A stretch of DNA of 8,996 nucleotides from Chitinophagaceae bacterium UBA2793 (GTDB lineage Bacteria > Bacteroidota > Bacteroidia > Chitinophagales > Chitinophagaceae): assembly GCA_002352045.1 (NCBI GenBank), contig DEHT01000060.1:17206-26201 (forward strand). The letters are read 5' to 3'. Position numbers and translations under genes: made by a program. The notes under the pieces are model-generated. The model had not been told where the DNA came from and did no database searches. It worked only from the letters and a program-made list of their open reading frames with translations. Positions 1 through 6,572 of this stretch are shown here, one piece after another. The first letter of the stretch is position 1. Every line of letters starts with the position of its first letter.

Positions 1-326
1 TCGTCAATTTCATTTTCGTCTAAATAGGCGTGTCGTTCACCTTTAACAACTCCCGTCCAAAAACTTGTACCGCTTTGATTGCTAAGGTAAAGTCCTTTGG
101 TTTTCTGATTTGTTTTCAAATTTGTTATAATTATTATTTGAAACTGTAGGACTTTAACTTTGTCAACTTCAACAAACTCCACTTTTTTAATAATACTTGT
201 TTCTCTCAATAATCTTTCTATTTGAGTATTACTTGTTGTGTCGGGAACTTCTTCTTTTGTGTTTTTCTGGCTGAAACTTGTCAATGAAATAAACAATGCT
301 ACTACTAATGTGAAAATAATTTTCAT
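1..326 (-). CDS. Small secreted protein of unknown function (3' end beyond window)
   Basis: An open frame runs from an ATG at 326-324 to the left edge without a stop, giving 108 codons. The first 20 residues are a clear Sec signal peptide: MKII, a hydrophobic core FTLVVALFISL, then TSFSQ, with cleavage likely near the Ser-Gln. The mature part starts with a Lys/Glu-rich linker and then a beta-rich stretch (VEFVEVDKVKVLQFQIIII) ending near GERHAYLDENEID. A Tyr-Leu-Asp-x-x-Glu-Ile/Val-Asp motif of this kind occurs in small exported Bacteroidota proteins of unknown role; that resemblance is from memory and weak. The frame is A-rich (many AAA, ACA, ATT codons). The gene diverges from the cytochrome gene across a 536-base spacer. 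I do not recognise a function. The signal peptide and open frame make a real gene likely. Confidence 0.7.
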   Translation of the reverse strand, partial: MKIIFTLVVALFISLTSFSQKNTKEEVPDTTSNTQIERLLRETSIIKKVEFVEVDKVKVLQFQIIIITNLKTNQKTKGLYLSNQSGTSFWTGVVKGERHAYLDENEID

Positions 327-862
327 GTTGTTGATTTTATGCCTACTCTAGGAACTGCAGTTTTCGGCTTCCCTGTTGAAACAAAAGTTTAATGTGAAAG
401 TATTAAAATAGTTCTGCCATCTTGCTAAAGAGCTGTGTCGCAAAATTTTGCACACCACCTCCAAATATATACCATCTCCCCTACTCATTCCAAAAAAATC
501 ACACATAAAATCACCTGTTTCATATATTGGTTAAAAGTTTCAATTTGCTTACCGGCTCAAATTAAAACAAGGTAACATTTTCGCATTGGTAGCTTTTTGT
601 TTCAATCTTTCCAGTTTATTACATCCTATTATCCCGAAGCTGCAGCCTTGATACTTGTACTCAAAAATCTACTTACTTTCCATTAAAATTTCCTACAGTT
701 CGGTTCTCAATACTCATACCTCGTCAAAAGTTAAATCATAAAACATCATAACCCTTATAAAAAATCAGCGTTCCATTTTTTTCTCTGCTGTGGGTAAATT
801 GAACAAAATAGGCTTCCATCAATTTGATGAACGGTTGCATTATGTAAAACTTAGAACTAACT
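327..862. other. Long AT-rich intergenic spacer between divergent genes
   Basis: This 536-base stretch has no convincing gene on either strand. Its longest suggestive frame is a 34-codon minus-strand ORF (840-736), which has no promoter or recognisable family. It holds a dyad around GCAAAATTTTGC (435-455), a short palindrome AACTGCAGTT (353-362) close to the divergent secreted-protein gene, and the -33 element and start of the cytochrome promoter at the right end. No tRNA-like cloverleaf, transposon end or tandem repeat is visible. Much of the middle (about 460-830) shows nothing I can name. Confidence 0.5.
435..455. repeat. Dyad around GCAAAATTTTGC
   Basis: Bases 440-451 form a perfect 12-bp palindrome, GCAAAATTTTGC. 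It is flanked by GTGT (435-438) and ACAC (452-455), which extend the symmetry to 16 pairs if C439 is bulged. Nothing ends here, so a terminator is not the natural reading. An operator for one of the divergent genes, or a chance AT-rich palindrome, are both possible. It lies about 110 bases upstream of the secreted-protein start and about 430 upstream of the cytochrome start. Confidence 0.3.
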
Positions 863-865
863 TTG
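835..865 (+). promoter_or_regulatory. Bacteroidetes-type promoter of the cytochrome c gene
   Basis: TAACTTTG at 858-865 matches the Bacteroidetes -7 consensus TAnnTTTG at every fixed position. TTG at 835-837 lies 20 bases upstream, the expected place for the -33 element. Transcription would start near 870-873, leaving an A-rich leader of about 11-14 bases before the ATG at 884. The -7 box covers the alternative TTG codon at 863, which argues that this codon is not the start. Confidence 0.7.
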
Positions 866-883
866 GGTATTAATAAAAAAAAT

Positions 884-1276
884 ATGCCCGGCAAAAAAGC
901 AGTTTATTTTGTAGCATCCATTGGTTTGTTGCTGTTGGCAACTTCGGCTTCCATTGGCAATGAAGAAAAATTTAAAAATCTTAAAATTCTTCCAAAAGAT
1001 ATTAGTGAAAAAAAACTTGACAGCATTATGCATTCCTACAATGATGCGTTAAAAGTTACCTGCGATTTTTGCCATATTAAAACCAAGGAAAGTGGCAATG
1101 AATTAGACTTTGCCGCCGATGGCCCCATGAAAGAAACCGGCAGAAAAATGATTCAACTAATGATTGATATTAACACTAAATATTTTTATTACGACTCTAC
1201 CATAAAACCACAATACCTCAATGGTGTAAGTTGCAATACCTGCCACCGAGGCAATCCATTTCCCTGGGGCGAATGA
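884..1276 (+). CDS. Exported diheme cytochrome c, reaction-centre-cytochrome-like
   Basis: The 130-residue product has an N-terminal signal or anchor segment (about 5-24: KAVYFVASIGLLLLATSASIG) and two heme c binding motifs, CDFCH at 60-64 and CNTCH at 117-121. Each CxxCH is preceded by a helix carrying a candidate axial Met: M49 (DSIMHSYNDAL) and M89 or M93 (GRKMIQLMIDIN). Met before CxxCH is the arrangement of the photosynthetic reaction-centre cytochrome c subunit family, of which short stand-alone members exist in non-phototrophic Bacteroidota. The phrase KNLKILPKDISEKKLDSIM is typical of those. It is likely a periplasmic electron carrier; partners are unknown. I chose ATG 884 over an in-frame TTG at 863 because a perfect -7 promoter box overlaps the TTG and the leader before 884 is A-rich. 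A DinB-family gene follows after 23 bases, probably on the same transcript. Confidence 0.88.
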   Translation: MPGKKAVYFVASIGLLLLATSASIGNEEKFKNLKILPKDISEKKLDSIMHSYNDALKVTCDFCHIKTKESGNELDFAADGPMKETGRKMIQLMIDINTKYFYYDSTIKPQYLNGVSCNTCHRGNPFPWGE

Positions 1277-1299
1277 TATAAAACATAAAAATTCTTAAG

Positions 1300-1809
1300 A
1301 TGCCAAAACCTGTTGAAGGAAGTTTTCCTTCCTATTTTTCAAAATATATAAACCTGGTGATGGAAGATGATTTGTTTGCCGGATTTCAACAACAACAATC
1401 CACTATAGATGCATATTTTAAAACTATCCCGGAGCATAAACAAACATTTGCTTATGCCGAAGGTAAATGGACTTTAAAGGAAATGCTTCAACATATTATT
1501 GACACCGAACGCATCTTTAATTTTAGAGCCCTTTGCTTTGCAAGAAAGGAGACCCAGAATATTCCGGGTTTTGAAGAAGACGATTATGCGGCTAATAGCC
1601 ATGCCAATGAAAGAAGCTGGGATAGCCTTTGCGAAGAATTGGCGTTGGTGCGTCAATCAACCCTAGCCTTGTTTAACAGTTTCAATGAAGCGGATTTTTT
1701 AAAAAGCGGCTCGGCCAACAATAAACCGGTTACTGTTTTAGCCCTTGGCTTTATGACCATTGGCCATATTTATCATCACATCAATATTATCAACGAAAGG
1801 TATTTATAA
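1300..1809 (+). CDS. DinB-superfamily protein
   Basis: This 169-residue protein has the DinB/YfiT-like four-helix bundle pattern. It shows W57-T-L-K-E-M-L-Q-H65-I-I-D-T-E-R at the end of the second helix and G155-H156-I-Y-H159-H160 near the C-terminus. H65 together with H156 and H160 (HxxxH spacing) would form the usual three-histidine metal site. Family members in other bacteria include thiol S-transferases and damage-inducible proteins; most Bacteroidota members are uncharacterised, so substrate and cofactor thiol cannot be stated. There is no signal peptide, so it is likely cytoplasmic. The length is normal for the family. It starts 23 bases after the cytochrome stop, with an A-rich leader and no clear promoter of its own. 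It converges on mutS2 with 9 bases between stops, with only a weak GTTA/TAAC hairpin there. Confidence 0.87.
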   Translation: MPKPVEGSFPSYFSKYINLVMEDDLFAGFQQQQSTIDAYFKTIPEHKQTFAYAEGKWTLKEMLQHIIDTERIFNFRALCFARKETQNIPGFEEDDYAANSHANERSWDSLCEELALVRQSTLALFNSFNEADFLKSGSANNKPVTVLALGFMTIGHIYHHINIINERYL

Positions 1810-1818
1810 CGGTTAGCA

Positions 1819-3924
1819 TTAACTGCTTATTTCTTTATCAACCACTACCACTAAATCATCTACCGACACCGTCATAGGTACTACACCTACCTGGAGGATG
1901 GCTTTTTTGCCTCTTAATTCTTTTACAATACCTACCGTACGGCCGTTTTTCATTTTCACCTTATTGCCTACCTGCACTAAGCCACCCACTTCTTCAAATT
2001 TTTCGTTGAGCTTCTGCTGCTTTTTTTGCTGCTGCAACTTTTCTTTTTGATTAAATAGAAGGGCATGTATCATTTTAACCACGGCATTTTTATCTTCTGC
2101 TTTTCGCCATTCAATCACCATTGATTTTAAACGGCGTTCCATATCTTTCATATAAGCAATTCGCTCTTCGCTTACCCGGTTTTGATGCTTTAGTTTTTCT
2201 ACTTCCTGCCGGTGCCGCTCTTTATCCAATATATGCTGCATCTCTTTTTTAAGCCGCTCGTTTTCTTTCAACAGTTTTTGCAAATCCATTTTTTCTTTAT
2301 CTAGTTTTTGCAAATCCTGTTCGGTACGGTTTAGCAAGCGGTCTAATTGAAACTGGTCTTCATCCACCAGTTTTCTTGCTTTTGATATTAATCGTTTGTC
2401 GAGGCCAATTCTTTCGGCAATGCTGAAAGTGTAGGAGCTACCGGGTTTGCCAACCTGCAATTTGTAAAGGGGCAACAAATTCTTTTCATCAAATTGCATA
2501 GCGCCATTAATAATACCCTTCACTTTATTGGCCATTACCTTCAAGTTGAGGTAGTGCGTAGTTACCACACCAAAAGCATGTTTAAATGCCAACTCTTCCA
2601 TAATTACTTCGGCAAAGGCACCGCCCAAATTGGGATCGCTGCCACTACCCAATTCATCAATAAAAAACAAGGTTTTACCATTGGCATTTTCAATAAAATG
2701 CTTCATGTTTTTTAAATGCGAGGAATAGGTACTCAACTCAAACTCCAGGCTTTGTTCATCGCCAATATGAATAAACAGTTGTTTAAAAATCCCCATCTCA
2801 CTATCGGGGCTAACCGAAACCAGCAAACCTGCCTGCAGCATTACCTGCAACAAGCCAATGGTTTTTAATGTTACCGTTTTGCCGCCGGCATTGGGGCCAC
2901 TTATTACCAATATGCTGTTCTTATCGTCGAGCCGAAGGCTAACAGGAATGGTAGGTTTGCTTATCCTTTGATTGTATAAAAAAAGTAAGGGATGATAGGC
3001 GTTGATTAAATTGATATGTGCCCTATCTTTTAATAAAGGATAATGCCCATTGATATCAATTGCCAACTTTGCTTTTGCTTTTATAAAGTCGAACTCGCCG
3101 GCAATTTCCAAATATGATTTTAGTAAAGCTGCATATACAGCCAGCTTTTGAGTAAGCTGCCGCAAAATTCTATACACTTCTTTTTGTTCCTCGTATTCCA
3201 ACGAAAAAATATCGTTGTTGAGTTCGGTGGTTTCTTCGGGTTCAATAAAACTGGTTCGCCTGCTATCGCTTTCCCCATGAATAACGCCTTTAATACTGCG
3301 CTTTTGCTCAGCAAATACTGCCAAAACTCTACGTCCATTCATAAAGCTTTCTTCAATATCGGCCAGGTAACCTTGCTTGTTGAGCTTGCTTACAATTCTG
3401 TCGAACACACGCCTTATTTCGTTTCGCTTGCGGTAAAGCTTCATTCTAATATCGGCCAATGCTTCACTTGCATTGTCTTTTACCACAGCGGTTTCATCCA
3501 GCACTTCATCAATTAATTCCTGGATGGACTTTTCGTAATAATTGTTTTCAACTACTTTAGCAAGGCCCGGATAACTTTCTCTTATTTCAGCAGTAAACCA
3601 TCTAAAAATATTTTGTGCATTAATGGCTAGCCTTCTTATCAGCATAAACTGCTCACCGGTTAAAGATGCGCCGGGAATAGAAAGTAATTTTATTTCTCTT
3701 TGAATATTGGCAGCAAAATCGTTGGGAAAATATAAGCCACTTTGAAGTATGGCTTTAAATTCGTTGGCCTGTTGTAAAGCCGTTTCAATAAATTCTTTTT
3801 TGGTATGAATGCGCAGGTTGAGCGAAAGATTTTTGGCATACTCGGTTTTGCAATGTGCCGCCAGCAAATCTTTTACTTTGTCAAACTCTAATTGTTGTAA
3901 GGTAGATTCGGGGAAAAACTTCAT
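1819..3924 (-). CDS. mutS2: MutS2-type ATPase lacking the C-terminal Smr domain
   Basis: The 701-residue product starts MKFFPESTLQQLEFDKVKDLL, the normal MutS2 N-terminus. It has the clamp/lever region with the phrase HGESDSRRTSFIEPEET (about 216-232), Walker A GPNAGGKT (343-350), Walker B FFIDE (420-424) followed by LGSGSDP, the TTHY switch (455-458) and GKPGSSYTFSIAERIGL (about 492-508). A long Lys/Glu-rich coiled coil (about 524-644) and a small beta/KOW-like domain (about 648-694) follow. MutS2 proteins act in suppressing recombination or in rescue of collided ribosomes. Classical members are about 780-800 residues and end in an Smr nuclease domain; this one stops just after the KOW-like region, with no Smr motif downstream in any frame. 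An in-frame ATG at 4002 would add 26 residues, but these are encoded by the repeat tract and are not family sequence, so I chose 3924. The upstream gene is lepA, 237 bases away. Confidence 0.9.
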   Translation of the reverse strand: MKFFPESTLQQLEFDKVKDLLAAHCKTEYAKNLSLNLRIHTKKEFIETALQQANEFKAILQSGLYFPNDFAANIQREIKLLSIPGASLTGEQFMLIRRLAINAQNIFRWFTAEIRESYPGLAKVVENNYYEKSIQELIDEVLDETAVVKDNASEALADIRMKLYRKRNEIRRVFDRIVSKLNKQGYLADIEESFMNGRRVLAVFAEQKRSIKGVIHGESDSRRTSFIEPEETTELNNDIFSLEYEEQKEVYRILRQLTQKLAVYAALLKSYLEIAGEFDFIKAKAKLAIDINGHYPLLKDRAHINLINAYHPLLFLYNQRISKPTIPVSLRLDDKNSILVISGPNAGGKTVTLKTIGLLQVMLQAGLLVSVSPDSEMGIFKQLFIHIGDEQSLEFELSTYSSHLKNMKHFIENANGKTLFFIDELGSGSDPNLGGAFAEVIMEELAFKHAFGVVTTHYLNLKVMANKVKGIINGAMQFDEKNLLPLYKLQVGKPGSSYTFSIAERIGLDKRLISKARKLVDEDQFQLDRLLNRTEQDLQKLDKEKMDLQKLLKENERLKKEMQHILDKERHRQEVEKLKHQNRVSEERIAYMKDMERRLKSMVIEWRKAEDKNAVVKMIHALLFNQKEKLQQQKKQQKLNEKFEEVGGLVQVGNKVKMKNGRTVGIVKELRGKKAILQVGVVPMTVSVDDLVVVVDKEISS

Positions 3925-3929
3925 AAAAA

Positions 3930-3964
3930 AGTAAAAAGTAAAAAGTACAAAGTACAAAGTAAAA
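3930..3964. repeat. Five tandem 7-bp units next to the mutS2 start
   Basis: On the + strand the units are AGTAAAA, AGTAAAA, AGTACAA, AGTACAA and AGTAAAA, back to back. The array ends 5 bases before the mutS2 start codon (3924-3922), so the mRNA leader would be U-rich rather than the A-rich leader seen elsewhere in the window. Read from the upstream ATG at 4002 the array encodes a hydrophobic run resembling a membrane segment, probably an artefact. Copy-number change of a 7-bp unit would shift the frame relative to that ATG. Confidence 0.8.
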
Positions 3965-3968
3965 AAGC

Positions 3969-4070
3969 AAGCCAGCGGTTTGAAACTCTCTTTCTTGCTC
4001 ATTAGCTATTTAAGCACCTCTACAAAGTAATAATTAAAAAAGGAAGCCAGCAGTTTGAAACTTTCTTTGT
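3969..4070. repeat. Imperfect direct repeat with 75-bp offset upstream of mutS2
   Basis: Bases 3969-3995 (AAGCCAGCGGTTTGAAACTC and what follows) recur at 4044-4070 (AAGCCAGCAGTTTGAAACTT and what follows) with only a few differences. Both copies are preceded by an A-run of six and, a little further left, by a CAAAGTA heptamer-like element. The spacer has therefore been partly duplicated. The first copy encodes most of the optional MSKKESFKPL extension of MutS2, which supports treating that extension as non-genic. Confidence 0.65.
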
Positions 4071-4076
4071 GTTATG

Positions 4077-4148
4077 AATTAAAAATTCAAAAGTAAAAAA
4101 AGGAGAACTCAAACTGAACGCACCCTTTTGACTTTTGAATTTTTATTT
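4077..4148 (-). terminator. AT-rich inverted repeat downstream of lepA, possible terminator
   Basis: TAAAAATTCAAAAGT at 4080-4094 is repeated as its exact reverse complement at 4131-4145, and two more pairs beyond one mismatch bring it to 17 of 18. The loop is 36 bases. It begins 14 bases beyond the lepA stop on the minus strand, so it could stop lepA transcription. The stem is almost all A/T, the loop is large and there is no clean U-tract after it, so the terminator reading is weak. It could instead be part of the repeat family that fills this spacer. Confidence 0.4.
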
Positions 4149-4161
4149 TTTACTTATACAA

Positions 4162-5952
4162 TTAATCATCCAATTTAAGAACGGCCAAAAACGCTTCCTG
4201 CGGCACTTCCACATTACCAATTTGGCGCATGCGCTTTTTACCTTCTTTTTGTTTCTCCAACAGTTTGCGTTTACGGCTAATATCGCCGCCATAGCATTTT
4301 GCCGTTACATCTTTACGCATGGCACTAATATTTTCCCGTGCAATTACTTTGGCTCCAATAGCAGCTTGAATAGCTATTTGGAACTGCTGACGGGTTAAAA
4401 GGTCTTTTAATTTTTCGCACAACTTACGGCCAAACTCCTGTGCACGGCTGCGATGGATTAATGCACTTAAAGCATCTACCTTTTCGCCGTTCAATAAAAT
4501 ATCCATGCGTACAATATCGCTTTCTCTAAAACCAATGGGATGATAATCGAAAGATGCATAACCCCGGGTTTGCGATTTTAATTTATCGTAAAAATCAAAA
4601 ACAATTTCGGTAAGCGGCATTTCAAATGTGAGTTCTACTCTTGTAGGCGTTAAATAACTTTGATGTATCAACATGCCCCGCTTATTGATACAGAGGGTCA
4701 TTATGTTACCAATATATTCAGCCTGCGTAATTATTTGTGCTTTAATAAATGGCTCCTCTACCCTTTCTGTACGGCTTGGGTCGGGTAGTGTAGCCGGGTT
4801 GTGTACATCTATTCTTTCTCCTTTAGAAGTGTAAGCAATAAAGCTTACGTTGGGAACCGTGGTAATTACCGTTTGATTGAACTCACGCTCCAATCGCTCC
4901 TGGATAATTTCCATGTGCAGCAAACCAAGAAAACCACAACGAAATCCAAAACCCAATGCCTGTGAAGTTTCCAATTCAAAAGTTAAGGATGCATCGTTCA
5001 ACTGGAGTTTTTCCATACAATCTCTCAGCTCTTCAAACTCATCGGTATTCACCGGAAAAATTCCTGCAAAAACCATTGGCTTTACTTCTTCGAAACCATC
5101 AATGCGTTTATCTGTTGGGTTTTGTACGGTGGTAAGCGTATCGCCTACTTTTACTTCCTTTGCATTTTTAATACCGGTGATAATATAGCCCACATCGCCG
5201 CAACTCACTTCGCCTTTTGGGCTCATACCGAGTTTTAAAATTCCTACTTCATCGGCCTCATACTCTTTATCGGTACTAAAGAATTTTACTTTATCACCTT
5301 TTTTTATACTGCCGTTAAAAATGCGGTAATACACTATAATACCACGAAAGCTGTTAAACACCGAATCGAAAACCAATGCCTGCAATGGTGCATTGGGGTC
5401 GCCTTTGGGCGCCGGTATTCGCTCTACAATGGCCTGCAAAATTTCATCAATGCCAATTCCGCTTTTACCACTTGCCAATAAAATTTCCTCTTCTTTACAA
5501 CCGATTAAATCAATTATCTGGTCTTTTACTTCCGGAATCATGGCGCCATCCATATCAATTTTATTGATTACCGGAATTATTTCGAGGTCGTTGTCAATGG
5601 CTAAATAAAGGTTGCTGATGGTTTGTGCCTGAATGCCCTGCGTAGCATCTACCAACAATAAAGCTCCTTCACATGCGGCTAAAGCACGGCTTACTTCGTA
5701 GCTAAAATCCACATGGCCGGGAGTATCAATCAGGTTAAGTACGTATTCTTCGCCTTTGAATTTATAGTTTATTTGAATGGCGTGGCTCTTTATGGTGATG
5801 CCTTTCTCCCGCTCCAAATCCATATCATCCAGCACCTGGTTTTGCATTTCACGCTCACTAATGGTATTGGTTGTTTGCAAAAGGCGATCGGCCAGGGTAC
5901 TTTTTCCGTGGTCAATATGGGCAATAATGCAAAAATTGCGAATATTCTTCAT
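4162..5952 (-). CDS. lepA: Elongation factor 4 (LepA), ribosome-associated GTPase
   Basis: The 596-residue product is a full-length LepA/EF4, a translational GTPase that acts on the 70S ribosome in translation elongation or ribosome biogenesis. G1 is AHIDHGKST (11-19), G3 is DTPGH (76-80) and G4 is NKID (130-133). The G2/switch I region contains EREKGITIKSHA (about 47-58). Domain II, the EF-G-like domains III and V, and the LepA-specific C-terminal domain follow. The C-terminus has the family signature KDVTAKCYGGDISRKRKLL, then EKQKEGKKRMRQIG and VPQEAFLAVLKLDD. The start MKNIRNFCIIAHIDHGKST matches the family exactly. No truncation or missing catalytic residue is seen; the catalytic His of the DTPGH motif is H80. 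It is transcribed leftward from its own probable promoter, ahead of mutS2. The spacer between them, with its inverted repeat, makes a shared transcript possible but unproven. Confidence 0.98.
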   Translation of the reverse strand: MKNIRNFCIIAHIDHGKSTLADRLLQTTNTISEREMQNQVLDDMDLEREKGITIKSHAIQINYKFKGEEYVLNLIDTPGHVDFSYEVSRALAACEGALLLVDATQGIQAQTISNLYLAIDNDLEIIPVINKIDMDGAMIPEVKDQIIDLIGCKEEEILLASGKSGIGIDEILQAIVERIPAPKGDPNAPLQALVFDSVFNSFRGIIVYYRIFNGSIKKGDKVKFFSTDKEYEADEVGILKLGMSPKGEVSCGDVGYIITGIKNAKEVKVGDTLTTVQNPTDKRIDGFEEVKPMVFAGIFPVNTDEFEELRDCMEKLQLNDASLTFELETSQALGFGFRCGFLGLLHMEIIQERLEREFNQTVITTVPNVSFIAYTSKGERIDVHNPATLPDPSRTERVEEPFIKAQIITQAEYIGNIMTLCINKRGMLIHQSYLTPTRVELTFEMPLTEIVFDFYDKLKSQTRGYASFDYHPIGFRESDIVRMDILLNGEKVDALSALIHRSRAQEFGRKLCEKLKDLLTRQQFQIAIQAAIGAKVIARENISAMRKDVTAKCYGGDISRKRKLLEKQKEGKKRMRQIGNVEVPQEAFLAVLKLDD

Positions 5953-5976
5953 GTACTACATTCAAAATTTAGGCGG

Positions 5977-6006
5977 CAAAAATAGGTTATTTTGGCGGAA
6001 GAATAA
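5977..6006 (-). promoter_or_regulatory. Probable lepA promoter
   Basis: On the minus strand TATTTTTG (5984-5977) matches the Bacteroidetes -7 consensus TAnnTTTG exactly. The -33 position, 19 bases upstream, holds TTA (6006-6004) rather than TTG, so that box is imperfect. The predicted transcript would start near 5970, about 18 bases before the lepA ATG at 5952, a normal leader length. Confidence 0.5.
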
Positions 6007-6154
6007 TGGGTTAAAAGGAAGTGAACATTCGGCCAATTCAATTGAAATTAACCGTACAATGGCCTTTTGAATATGATGGGCTTTACCATTGGTATAAACT
6101 GCAAAAGCAGATAAGGTTCAATTACCTATTTTTAAGAAACAATTACTTTGTTTT

Positions 6155-6541
6155 ATGAAAAAAAATTTGGCCGAATTAATGGAATCCCTGCCCGAAGAGC
6201 AAAGAATTATTACCGATGTATTGCGGCAAATTATTATTGAAACATTACCCGATTATTGCAAAGAAAAAATATCGTACAATGTTCCCTTTTTTTATGGTAA
6301 CCGAAGCATTTGCTTTGTTTGGCCGGCTGCCGTACCAAGAGGTGGAATTAAAGAAGGTGTGTTGCTGGGAATTTGGTATGGCAATCGCTTAGCCGATAAA
6401 AATAATTTTTTAACTCATGGAACCAATAAACAAATTTTTTATAAGATTTATAAATTGGCCGATGAAATAAAAGCCAAACCAATAATCAATATTTTAAAAG
6501 AGGCAATTGATTTAGATAAAAGCTTTGCAAAGAAAAAATGA
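6155..6541 (+). CDS. DUF1801 (YdhG-like) domain protein
   Basis: This 128-residue protein has the features of DUF1801/YdhG-like proteins. These are an N-terminal helix with LPEEQRIITDVLRQIIIETLP (about 12-32), the CKEKISYNVPFFYGNRSICFVWP beta region (about 35-57), a GIKEGVLLGIWYGNRL segment (about 64-79) and a C-terminal helical part ending DLDKSFAKKK. Members are small soluble cytoplasmic proteins of unknown biochemistry, sometimes annotated as iron-chaperone-like. No catalytic residues can be assigned. The start ATG at 6155 follows TTACTTTG (6143-6150), one mismatch from a -7 box but too close to the ATG for a normal leader. A 46-codon GTG frame overlaps the start by ATGA but is doubtful. 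The stop codon TGA (6539-6541) forms the first bases of a perfect palindrome. Confidence 0.85.
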   Translation: MKKNLAELMESLPEEQRIITDVLRQIIIETLPDYCKEKISYNVPFFYGNRSICFVWPAAVPRGGIKEGVLLGIWYGNRLADKNNFLTHGTNKQIFYKIYKLADEIKAKPIINILKEAIDLDKSFAKKK

Positions 6542-6572
6542 ATTGCCCCGACCTTAAGGTCGGGGCAATTCA
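6539..6572. terminator. Perfect 34-bp palindrome between convergent genes, likely bidirectional terminator
   Basis: The arm TGAATTGCCCCGACCTT (6539-6555) is followed at once by its exact reverse complement (6556-6572), giving a GC-rich hairpin with a TTAA tip. It includes the stop codon of the DUF1801 gene and lies between it and the convergent gene ending at 6623, the usual place for a bidirectional terminator. No clear T-run follows on the + strand. On the minus strand the transcript would already have passed a U-rich stretch. A dispersed REP-like element is the alternative reading. Confidence 0.6.

Noticed and set aside
353..362. AACTGCAGTT palindrome with flanking GGAA/TTCC as an integron-like recombination site
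   Set aside because: The outer pairing breaks after four bases, no conserved core sites are visible and no second copy occurs in the window.
736..840. 34-codon minus-strand ORF (MQPFIKLMEAYFVQF...)
   Set aside because: Short, no promoter or recognisable family, and it lies opposite the cytochrome promoter; the protein-like look is likely chance.
1474..1656. Possible Smr remnant or gene antisense to the DinB gene
   Set aside because: The translated frame has no Smr motif and no other domain; it is a shadow of the DinB coding sequence.
1810..1818. Terminator between the DinB gene and mutS2
   Set aside because: Only a 4-bp GTTA/TAAC stem is present at the 9-base gap, too weak to call.
3148..3516. 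122-codon + strand frame inside mutS2, and similar long frames inside lepA
   Set aside because: They are antisense to strongly conserved domains, lack promoters and have biased composition typical of shadow frames.
3925..4002. 26-residue hydrophobic N-terminal extension of MutS2 starting at ATG 4002
   Set aside because: It is encoded by the heptamer array and duplicated motif, mimics a membrane segment that a cytoplasmic ATPase should not have, and the family N-terminus begins at the Met encoded at 3924.
6143..6150. TTACTTTG as a -7 promoter box for the DUF1801 gene
   Set aside because: It has one mismatch, no TTG at the right distance, and would start transcription at or after the ATG, requiring a leaderless message.
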